NCBI GenBank assembly: GCA_019749915.1
Contig: JAIEPE010000016.1
Location: 1-39,910, forward strand
Direction: 5' to 3'
DNA length: 39,910 nt
DNA from: Alphaproteobacteria bacterium
Lineage (GTDB): Bacteria > Pseudomonadota > Alphaproteobacteria > UBA9655
The notes beneath the pieces are model-generated. The model made no database searches. It was not told the DNA's origin and saw nothing but the letters and a program-made list of their open reading frames with translations. Positions 23,801-35,800 of this stretch are shown piece by piece. Within the stretch, counting starts at the first letter, position 1; the number at the start of each line of letters is the position of its first letter. The position numbers and the translations under genes are program-made.

Positions 23801-26800
23801 CTCAAAATGGTCAAAGTTCAGGGCTTTTAAGTGCTGAGGATATTATAGATCTTCAATTTTCTGAAAGACTTGAAAACTCAGGGAATATCTTGTCTGAAGG
23901 AAGTATTTTGCTGCGAGCAGCAAAATTAAAAAATGTAGGAAGAATTATTGCAAAACATGATATTGAAGGAAGATTTGGCCAAACAGTATCGGGAAAGAGA
24001 CAGTTAGCTGATTTTACAAACAGGGGCTTGATTTTAGCGCAAAATGTTGGGTTAAACCTTGTTAAAGGAACAAGTAGATGCCTTCTTAGAAATAACGTTA
24101 ATTTAAATGATCCTCGCTCTTTTGAGGGTATTGTGGCTCTTAACTCTCTTTGTTTGCAGGTTGAAGGCGATTTTGAAAATGAGGGACATTTACTTGGGGT
24201 GGGGCAGGCTCAAATTACGGGGACAGGAAATATTCATCAAAAGGGGATTCTCCAATCACAAGGTAACATTTCACTTCTGGGGAAAAATCTTGAAAACTCA
24301 CATCTGATCTCTGCAGGAGGAGCCACTGTTGCTAACTTTAGTGAAGGCTTAACCAATACAGGGGTTATTTCAGGGCAAAGCAATGTTGATCTCACACTCC
24401 AGACTTTCCAAAACAGTGGAAAAATTAGCGGCCATGAATTTGTCAGTTTAGGAGGTTTAGAGGGAAAGAATTCTGGAGACATTAATGGGAAGAAGGTTAG
24501 CCTCGTTGGGAGAGAGTTTTCTTCTGAGGAAACTGATTTAAGCCAAAGTAAATATCATTCTGCGTCAAAGTTTGAGAATAAAGGGCGGATATACGGACAA
24601 GACCGTTTAAACTTAAATGTAGCTTCTTTAGAAAATTTCGGAAAACTTATCTCAGAGAAAGACTTAACCTTAGATGTAATGGATTTGAGAAATGATGACA
24701 CTATTACAGCAGAGCGTACCTTGTCTCTCACGGCTGAGGGACAGGTCGCAAATAACCATGTTATTCAAGGAAGCAACGGATCGGTATCGATCAATGCATA
24801 TTCTTTCGAGAATCATGGTCAATTAAGAGCCATTGATTGTCCTTTAGATTTAAAAGTTGTTAAGGGAGACAATCACAATCTTATTTTTGCTCAAGATGGA
24901 GTTACGCTTCAGGTAGGGTCCTTATTTACAAATCATAAAAATGGAAACGCGCCGCCAGAAAATAAACTTGGCCTTATACAAAGTCCAGGCTCCATTACAA
25001 TCTCAGGGGAAGGGCGATTAAGGAATCATTCATTTTTTGAATCAGGCGGCTTAATCAACATTAATGTTGGCTTTGATAATGCTGGAGTCATTCACGCCAA
25101 TGAAGGCGTTGTTTGTAGAACTGAAGGGCACTCTTCCACAAATGAGAGTACAGGAAATATCCTCACAATAGGAGGCATAGATATTGAGAATACGGCTTCT
25201 TTCACAAACCAAGGTCAGATTAGAGGAAGCAAAACCACTTTAAAGACAAGAGACTTCTCGAATGAGGGAACGATAAGTGTAAAAGTTGGAGAAAGATCTC
25301 CAGAAGGAGTCAAGCCTTCACTAACTATAACGGCTCAAAATGGTCAAAGTTCAGGGCTTTTAAGTGCTGAGGATATTATAGATCTTCAATTTTCTGAAAG
25401 ACTTGAAAACTCAGGAAAGATTTTTTCTGAAGAAATTAATATCACTGAAACAGGAGAAATTCATCAAAAGGGGATTCTCCAATCACAAGGCAACATTTCA
25501 CTTCTGGTTAAAAACCTTGAAAACTCCCATCTGATCTCTGCAGGAGGAGCTATTGTCGCTAAGGTTAGCGAGGGTTTAAGCAGTACAGGGGTTATTTTAG
25601 GGCAAGACAATGTTGATCTCGCATTCCAGACTTTCCAAAACAGTGGAAAAATTAGCGGCCATGAATTTGTCAGTTTAGGAGGTTTAGAGGGAAAGAATTC
25701 TGGAGACATTAATGGGAAGAAGGTTAGCCTCGTTGGGAGAGAGTTTTCTTCTGAGGAAACTGATTTAAGCCAAAGTAAATATCATTCTGCGTCAAAGTTT
25801 GAGAATAAAGGGCGGATATACGGACAAGACCGTTTAAACTTAAATGTAGCTTCTTTAGAAAATTTCGGAAAACTTATCTCAGAGAAAGACTTAACCTTAG
25901 ATGTAATGGATTTGAGAAATGATGACACTATTACAGCAGAGCGTACCTTGTCTCTCACGGCTGAGGGACAGGTCGCAAACAATCATGTTATTCAAGGAAG
26001 CAACGGATCAGTATCGATCAGTGCACATTCTCTTGAAAATCATGGTCAATTAAGAGCCATTGATTGTCCTTTAGATTTAAAAGTTGTTAAAGGAGATAAT
26101 CACAATCTTATTTTTGCTCAGAGCGGAATTACGTTTCAGGTAGAGTCCTTATTTACAAACCATAGAAATGAGAGAGTGCCCCAAGAAAATAAACTCGGCC
26201 TTGTACAAAGTTCGGGCTCCATCACAATCTCGGGAGAAGGGCGACTGAGAAATCATTCATTTTTTGAATCAGGGAATTTAATTAACATTAATATGGGTTT
26301 TGATAATGCCGGAACCCTTCATGCCAATGAAGGCATTGTTTGTAAAAGCGAAGGAAACTCGTCTACAAATGAAGATACAGGAAATATCCTTACGATAGGG
26401 GTTATCGATATTGAGAATACGGCTTCTTTCACAAACCAAGGTCAGATTAGAGGGAGCAAAGCTACTTTAAAGACAAGAGAGTTCTCAAATGAGGGAACGA
26501 TAGGCGTAAAAGTTGGAGAAAGATCTCCAGAAGGAGTCAAGCCTTCACTAACTATAACGGCTCAAAATGGTCAAAGTTCAGGGCTTTTAAGTGCTGAGGA
26601 TACTATAGATCTTCAATTTTCTGAAAGACTTGAAAACTCAGGGAGTTTCTTGTCTGAAGGAAGCATTTTGCTGCTCGCAGCAAAATTAAAAAATGTAGGA
26701 AGAATTATTGCAAAACAAGATGTTAAGGGAAGATTTGGCCAAACAGTATCGGGAAAGAGACAGTCAGTTGATTTTACAAACAGGGGCTTGATTTTAGGAC

Positions 26801-29800
26801 AAAATGTTGGGTTAGACTTTTTTAAAGGAACAAGTAGATGTCTTCTTAAAAATAACATTGATTTAAATGATCCTCGCTCTTTCGAAGGCATTGTGGCTCT
26901 TAACTCTCTTTGCTTGCAAGTTGAAGATGATTTTGAAAATGAGGGACATTTGCTGGGGGTGGGGCAGGCTCAAATCATAGGGACAGGGAACATTCATCAA
27001 AAGGGAGTTCTCCAGTCACAAGGTAACATTTCACTTCTGGGGAAAAATCTTGAAAACTCGCATCTGATATCTGTGGGAGGAGCCACTGTTGCTAACTTTA
27101 GTGAAGGCTTAACCAATACAGGGGTTATTTCAGGGCAAGACAATGTTGATCTCACATTCCAGACTTTCCAAAACAATGGAAAAATTAGTGGCCGTGAGTT
27201 TATCAACTTAAGAGGCTTAAAAGGAGAAAATTCTGGAGACATTAATGGGAAGAACGTTAGCCTCGTTGGGAGAAAATTTTCTTCTAAGGAAATTGATTTA
27301 AGCCAAAGTAAATATCACTCAGAATCAAAACTTGAGAATAGAGGGCGGATATACGGACAAGACCATTTGAGCTTAACTGTAGCTTCTTTAGACAATCTGG
27401 GCAAGCTTACTTCAGGAGAAGATTTAACCTTAAATGTGATGGATTTGAGGAATGACGACTCCATTACAGCAGAGCGTACATTGTCTCTTACAGCTGAGAG
27501 TCAGGTAGTAAATAATCATGTTATTCAAGGAAACAACGGGTCAGTATCGATCAGTGCGCATTCTCTTGAAAATCGGGGTCAACTAAGTGCCGTTGATTGT
27601 CCCCTAGGTTTAAAAATTGTTAAGGCTGACAATCATGGTCTTATTTTTGGTCAGAGTGGGGTTACGCTTCAGGTAGAGTCCTTATTTACAAACCATAAAA
27701 ATGAAAGAACACCACAAGAAAGTAAACTTGGCCTTGTACAAAGTCCGCGCGCCATTACAATCTCAGGAGAGGGAAGGTTAAAGAATCATTCATTTTTTGA
27801 ATCTGGCAATTTAATCAACATTAATGTGGGTTTTGATAATGCCGGGGTCATTCACGCCAATGAAGGCATTGTTTGTAAAAGCGAAGGAAACTCGTCTACA
27901 AATGAAGATACGGGAAATATCATTTCGACAGGAGTTGCTGATATTGAGAATACGGCTTCATTCACGAATCAAGGTCATATTAGAGGGAGCAAAGTCACTT
28001 TAAAGACAAGAGAGTTCTCAAATGAAGGAACGATACGTGTAAAAGTTGGAAAGGAATCTTCGGAAGAAGTAAAGTCCTCACTAACAATAACGGCTCAAAA
28101 TGGACAAAATTCAGGAACTCTAAAGGCTACAGATGCTATAGATCTTCAATTTGGTGAAAGACTTGAAAACTCAGGAGATGTTATTTCTGAAGAAAGCATT
28201 TTACTGCGAGCAGCAAAATTAGAAAATGTAGGAAGAATTATCGCCAAGCAAGATGTTAAGGGAAGCTTTGGCCAAAGAGAATCGAGAAATGTTTCGGTTG
28301 ATTTTACAAACAGGGGCTTGATTTTAGGACAAAATGTTGGGTTAGACTTTTTTAAAGGAACAAGTAGATGTCTTTTAAGAAATAACATTGATTTAAATGA
28401 TCCTCGCTCTTTCGAAGGTATTGTGGCTCTTAACTCTCTTTGTTTGCAGGTTGAAGAGGATTTTGAAAATGAGGGACATTTACTTGGGGTAGGCCAGGCT
28501 CAACTCACGGGGACAGGAAATATTCATCAAAGAGGAATTCTTCAGTCACAAGGTGAAATTTCTCTTCTGGGAAAAAGCCTGGAAAACTCACATCTGATAT
28601 CTGCAGGAGGAGCTATCGTTGCTAACTTTAGCGAAGGCTTAACCAATACAGGCGTTATTTCAGGGCAAGACAATGTTGATCTCACATTCCAGACTTTCCA
28701 AAACAATGGAAAAATTAGTGGCCGTGAGTTTATCAACTTAAGAGGCTTAAAAGGGGAAAATTCTGGAAACATTGAAGGGAAAAAAGTGAGCTTCGTTGGG
28801 AGAGAGTTTTCTTCTGGAGAAACCCTAAGCCAAGAAAAATATCATCTTGCGTCAAAGTTTGAGAATAGTGGATGGATACATGGACAAGAGCATTTAAATT
28901 TAAATGTGGCCTCTTTAGAAAACTTAGGTGAGCTTACTTCAGGAGAAGATTTAACCTTAAACGTGATGGATTTAAGGAATGACGATTCCATTACAGCAGA
29001 GCGTACCTTGTCTCTGACAGCTGAGAGGGAGGCAATAAATAATAATATTATTAGAGGAAATAATGGATCGGTATCGATTAATGCATACTCTTTCGAGAAT
29101 CATGGTCAGTTAGGTGCCATTGATTGTCCTTTAGATTTAAAAGTTGTTAAGGGAGACAATCACAATCTTATTTTTGCTCAAGAGGGAATTATACTTCGGG
29201 TTGAGTCCTTATTTACAAACCACAGAAATGAGGAAGCATCACAAGACAGTAAACTTGGCCTTATACAAAGTCCGGGCTCTATCACAATCTCGGGAGAAGG
29301 GCGACTGAGAAATCATTCATTTTTTGAATCAGGTGACTTAATCAACATTAATCTAGGCTTTGCTAATGCTGGGACCCTTCACGCCAATAAAGGTATTATT
29401 TGTAAAACTGAAGGACATTCTTCTACAAATGAAGGCAGAGGAAATATTCTCACGACAGGGGTTGTCGATATTAAGAATACGGCTTCTTTCACAAACCAAG
29501 GTCATATTAGAGGAAGCAAAGCCACCTTCAATACAAGAGAGTTCTCGAATGAGAGGACGATACATATAAAAGATAGAGAAGGATTTTCAGGAGATCTAAC
29601 TATAAAGGCGCAAAATGGCCAAAACTCAGGGACTCTAAGAGCTACAGATACTATAAATCTTCAATTTGTTGAACGATTTGAAAACTTAGGAGATGTTTTG
29701 TCTAAGGAAGCGATTATCTCAGGAGGTGGAATTTTAGAGAATAGAGCGTCTGGCAAAATACGAGGAACGGAAAGTCTCGTCCTTCGAGAAATAAGCTTAA

Positions 29801-32800
29801 ATAATGCTGGAAGGTTAGAGTCTTCAAAGAAGATAGAGCTCCATAATTTGCAAGGGGAGGTTCAAAACCAATCAACAGGAACACTTCTTTCTGGTGGAAG
29901 AGTGAATCTTCACCATATCCAAGCCTTTCATAATTTTGGAAAATTTCAAGTTCGAGATTTAGCTAGAATTGAAGTTGTGAAATTAGAAAATAGTGGCTTC
30001 ATTGTATCGCAGGGTGACCTAGACCTTTTGCTTGAGATAGGAAGCAATGAAGAGACGGGTCGTATTATTGCAAAGGGAGATCTTCGCATGACTATTGATC
30101 CCCTCGGCAAAAAGCAAGGAAGCGCACAAGAAGAAACATGGATAAATAAAGGAGCCATTTCTTCAGGAAAAAAATTAACCCTCTCAGGGAACGGAACAGC
30201 TAAGAATCAAAAAGACATTTTGGCACAAGAAATGTCAATTAATCTTCCAGGTTTGAAAAATGAAGGAACAGTTGAAACTGATAAGATCCTTGAAATTCAG
30301 GTAAAAGAGTTATCAAATTTAGGATTTTTCCAATCAATAGAGGGAAATATTTCTCTCGTTTTTTCAACAGGTGTGAATTCTAACCATGGCAAAGTTTTCT
30401 CTCAGAAGAATCTCTCAATTCAATCAGAGAGGGAATTTTTAAATTTAGGAGAAGTCGAATCGATGGAAGCTCTTTCTGTGAGTGGAGCTGGAAAACTAGA
30501 GAACAGAAATATAATATCAAGTGTTCACGATCTGACCTTAGATCTCCCGAGCATCGTTAATTCAGGTGAGCTCTCCTCCTCGAATGACTTATGGGTCACA
30601 AGAAGAGAGGGGTATTTTACGAATGAAGCGAGTGGAATTCTCCTGGCCTCGAAAAAACTTGTCCTTCAGGATCTTCTTCTTCTCAAGAACAGTGGAGAAA
30701 TTCAGGGACAAGCCGGAATCTTGTTTACAGGCAAGCATCTTGAAAATGAGAAGTCGATATCCTCCCTTACAGGAAACATTGAGCTATCTCTTGGCTCTGC
30801 CGAGAATAAAGGAAGTGGTTTTATAGGAACGAACCAAAACTTAATAATCGATGTAGATGGTCGATTTAACAACCAAGGCCATATTAGAGGAAGCAAAGCC
30901 ACCTTAAAGACGAGAGAGTTCTCGAATGAGGGGATGATATGTGTAAAGGTTGGAGAAGAATCTCCAGAAGGAATTAAGCCCTCACTAACTATAACGGCTC
31001 AAAATGGACAAAATTCAGGGATATTAAGAGCTACGGATACTATAGATCTTCAAGTTTCTGAAAGGCTTGAAAATTCAGGAGATATTTCCTCAGGTGGAAA
31101 TCTTACTTTTGAAAGTCAGGGGCATTTAATCAATGAAGGGCTTCTTGAAAGTGGGGAAAGCATTTTGCTGCAAGCAGTAAAGTTAGAAAATGTAGGAAGA
31201 GTTATCGCCAAGCAAGATGTTAAAGGAAGATTTGGCCAAACAGGATTAGGAAATGTTTCGTCAGTTGATTTTACAAACAGAGGCTTGATTTTAGGGCAAA
31301 ATGTTGGATTAGATTTTTTTAAAGGAACAAGTATATGTCTTCTTAGAAATAACATTAATTTAAATGATCCTCTTTCCTTTGAAGGTATTGTGGCTCTTAA
31401 TTCCCTTTGTTTGCGGGTTGAAGATGATTTTGAAAATGAGGGACATTTACTGGGGGTAGGGCATGCTCAAATCATGGGGACAGGAGCAATTCATCAGAGA
31501 GGTGTTCTGCAGTCACATGGTGACGTTTCTCTTTTGGGGAAAAGTCTTGAAAATTCAAATTTGATATCTGCGGGAGTGGGCACTGTTGCTAACTTTAGCG
31601 AGGGCTTAACCAATACAGGCGTTATTTCAGGACAAGACGGTGTTACCTTAAACGCTCATAGCATAATGAATAAGGCGTTAGGTGAAGCGTCTTCTCCTCT
31701 TATTGTCTCTAAGAATTTGGGTGTTGATCTCACATTCCAGACTTTCCAAAACAGTGGAAAAATTAGTGGTCGTGAATTTGTCAGCTTAAGAGGTTTAGAA
31801 GGGAAGAATTTTGGAGATATAGAAGGAAGAAAAGTTAGCCTCGTTGGGAGAGAACTTTCTTCTGAGGGAGCATTAAGTAATCCAAGCCAAGGCAAAAATC
31901 ATTCTGGATCAAAGTTTGAGAACAGAGGGTGGATATATGGACAAGACCGTTTAAATTTAAATGTAGCTTCTTTAGAAAATCTAGGTGAGCTTACCTCAGG
32001 AGAAGATTTAACTTTAGACGTGATGGATTTGAGAAATGATGACTCCATTACAGCAAAGCGTACATTATCCCTTACAGCTGATAGCCAGGCTATTAATAAT
32101 AAAATTATAGAATCACATACTCTTTTTCTAAGAGGGCATCGTTTTCATAATTTGTCTTCAGGAAGCCTCAAAACTTCAAGGTTTACATCAACGGTTGATG
32201 TTTTTAAAAACAGTGGTTCCTTGAAGATTGGTGAAGGTGAGTTTATAGGGGACTCTTTTAAAAATACAGGATGTTTAACAAGCGTAGATACACTCAATCT
32301 TTCTTTCAAGAAGAGGTTAAAAAATACTGCTGAAAGCTTCATTAGATCTGAAGCTGGAATCCTCGTGACAACAAATATCCTTGATAATGAAGGAGAGATA
32401 GAGGCTCGTGGGGAGTTTACATCTACTCTTGATGAACTTTCGAACCGTGGAACACTAAAATCAGGAAGAGCATTCAGCCTTAATAATTTGTCCAAGAGAG
32501 CAAGAAGTTTAAAGAATGCTGCGGGAGGTATTATTAAGTCTGAGGCTGCAATCTGCTTAACGGCAAATGTCCTCGATAACGAAGGAGAGATAGAGGCTCA
32601 TGGCGAGTTCACCTCTACTCTTGATGAATTTTCGAACCGTGGAATATTAAAATCGGGAAGAACATTCAGCCTTCATAATTTATCTAGTGGAATAAGAAGT
32701 TTAAAGAACGCTGAGGGAGGTATTATTAAATCTGAGGCCGCACTCTATTTGACGGCAGATGTCCTTGATAACGAAGGAGAGATAGAGGCTCTCGGAGAGT

Positions 32801-35800
32801 TCGCATCTATTCTCGATGAACTCTTAAATCGTGGAACATTAAAATCAGGAAAAGCATTTAGCCTTAATAATTTATCCAGGGGAGTAAGAAACCATGGAAG
32901 CATTCTTTCAGAAACAAAACTTTCCATAAATTCAACTTCAGATATCGTCAACAATCACATTATTCAAGGAAGAAATGAGTCAGTATCGATCAGTGCATCT
33001 TCTCTTGAGAATCGGGGTCTATTAAGTGCCGTTAATTGTCCTTTAGCTTTAAACTTTGTTAAAGCAGACAATCACAATCTTATTTTCGGTCAAGAAGGAA
33101 TCACTTTTCAGATTGGATCCTTATTTACAAACCATAAAAATGACAGAGCAACACAAGAAAATAAACTTGGCCTTGTGCAAAGTCAGGGATCCATCACAGT
33201 TTCAGGCGAGGGAAGATTAAGAAATCATTCATTTTTTGAATCAGGCAATTTAATTAACATTAATATGGGTTTTGATAATGCCGGGACTCTTCATGCCAAT
33301 AAAGGTATTCTTTGTAGAACTGAAGGACATTCTTTCACAAATGAAGGCAGAGGAAATATTCTCACGACAGGAGTTGTTGATATTGAGAATGCGGCTTCTT
33401 TCACAAACCAAGGTCATATTAGAGGAAGCAAAGCCGCCTTCAAAATAAGAGAATTCTCGAATGAGGGGATGATAAATATAAAAAGTAGAGAAAGATCTCC
33501 AGGAGATCTAGCTATAAAGGCTCAAAATGGTCAAAATTCAGGGACTCTAAGAGCTACAAATACTATAGATCTTCAATTTGCTGAAAAACTTGAAAATTCA
33601 GGAGATGTTACTTCTGAAGAAACTATTATCTCAGGAGGGGGAGTTTTAGAGAATGGGATCTCTGGCAAAATACGAGGAACGGAAAGTCTCGTCCTTCGAG
33701 AAATAAGTTTAAATAATGCTGGGAGATTAGGGTCTTTAAAGAATATAGAGCTCCACAATTTGCATGGGAGTGTTCAAAACAAATCAACAGGAAAAATTCT
33801 TTCTGGTGGAAGAGTTAGTCTTCACCACGCCCAAACCTTCTATAATTTTGGAAAACTTCAGACTCGAGATTTAGCTAAAATTGAAGCGCTACAATTAGAA
33901 AATAGTGGATCCATTGTATCAACTGAGGGCGATTTAGATCTTTCGCTTGAGACAGGAAGCAATGAAGAGACAGGTCACATTATTGCAAAGAGAGACCTTT
34001 GTATGACTGTTGATCCCCTCGGCAAAAAACAAGGAAGCGGACAAGAAGAAGCATGGATAAATAAAGGGAACGTTTCTTCAGGAAAGAAATTAACCCTCTC
34101 GGGAAAAGGAACTGTCAGAAATCAAAAAGGGGTTTCGGGACAAAAGATATCGATTGATCTTCCAGGTCTGAAAAATGAAGGAAGAATCGAAGCTGAGAAG
34201 ACTCTTACCGTTCGAGTAGACGAATTATCGAATTCAGGTCTTGTTCAATCAACTGAGGGTGATTTAGACCTTTTGCTTGAAACAGGAAGCAATGAAGAGA
34301 CGGGGCATATTCTTGCAAAGGGCGATCTTCACATGACGATTGATTCCCTCGGCAAAAACAGAGGACAAAGAGAGCTTATTAATAAAGGAGTCATTTCTTC
34401 AGGAAAGAAATTAACCCTCTCAGGGAACGGAACAGTTAAGAATCAAAAAGATATTTCGGGGCAAGAAATGTCAATTAATCTTCAGGGTTTGAAAAATGAA
34501 GGAGGAATTGAAGCTGATAAGACTCTTGCCATTCGAGTAGATGAATTATCGAATTCAGGTCATATTCAGTCTACTGAGGAGAATATTTCTCTCACTTTTT
34601 CAACAGGTGTGAATTCTAACCATGGCAAAATTCTCTCTCAGAAGAGTCTTTCAATTCAACCAGGATCGGAGTTTTCAAATTTAGGGGAAGTCGAGTCGAT
34701 GGAAGCTCTTTCTATAAGTGGCGCTGGAAAACTAGAGAACAGAAATATAATATCAAGTGTTCACGATCTGACCTTAGATCTTCCGAGCATCGTTAATTCA
34801 GGTGAGTTCTCCTCCTCGAATGATTTATGGGTAATAAGAAGAGATGGGCATTTTACAAATGAAGCGAGTGGAATTCTCCTGGCCTCGCAAAAACTTACCC
34901 TTCAGGATGTTCTTCTTTTCAGGAATAGTGGAGAGATTCAGGGACAAGCCGGAATCTTGTTTACAGGTAAGCATCTTGAAAATGAGAAATCGATGTCCTC
35001 CCTTACAGGAGACATTGTGTTCTCCCTTGACTCTGCCGAGAATAAAGGAACCGGTTTTATAGGAACGCACCAAAACTTAACAATCAATATAGGTGGTCAA
35101 TTTGATAACCAAGGTCAACTTGTAGCAACAAAACATCTTCAATTTACGGGAAACGGATCTCTTATAAATAAGGGAAATCTTGAGGGGAAAGAGAAACTCT
35201 CTATCTTCCTTCCTACATTGATCAACCAGGGAACACTAAGTTCCGAAAACTACATCGAACTCATAGATGTGACTTCCTCATGTGTAAACGAAAGGACGGG
35301 AGAAATTAATTCCAGCGGTGTCTTGGACATCAGAAATTCGCCTGTCTTTACAAATCAGGGGATAGTTGTAGCTGCTAGAGCTTTTGATCAAGAACACGGT
35401 TATTCCTTTAGAAAACTAATAAATGAAGGGACATTTGCTTTAACGTTAGGAGATTTAAAACTTACAACTGATGAATTTGAAAATGCTGGATCTCTAAACA
35501 CCCTTGGAACGTTAACTCTTGTTCTGAATGGCTTACCTGCTAACACGGCTAATAACACAGGTTCAATTCAGGGAAAAACTTTGTTTCTGACAGGAAGACA
35601 AACTTTTGATAATAAAGGGTATCTCAGAGGAAATGAACACCTTACCTATACTGCTGGAAAATTAACCAATAGTGGGGCTCTTTCTGCGGATCAAACTCTC
35701 TCCATTCAAAGTGATTTTACGAACGAGCCCATTTCGGGAAAAAATGATTCGGGGAAGATAAGTACACCAGGAACGATCCAGATTCAAAGCCCTTTGTTAG

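Noticed and set aside
24237-28772. Recurring minus-strand frames beginning MSPEF.PSKP at 24237-24482, 25464-25709, 26997-27242 and 28542-28772
   Set aside because: They lie exactly antisense to the same segment of successive module A copies of the giant gene. They recur because the plus-strand repeat recurs, and they lack proper starts.
22300-35110. Regularly repeated DNA, considered as CRISPR
   Set aside because: The repeats are coding, hundreds of bases long and diverged, with no short identical repeats and unique spacers.
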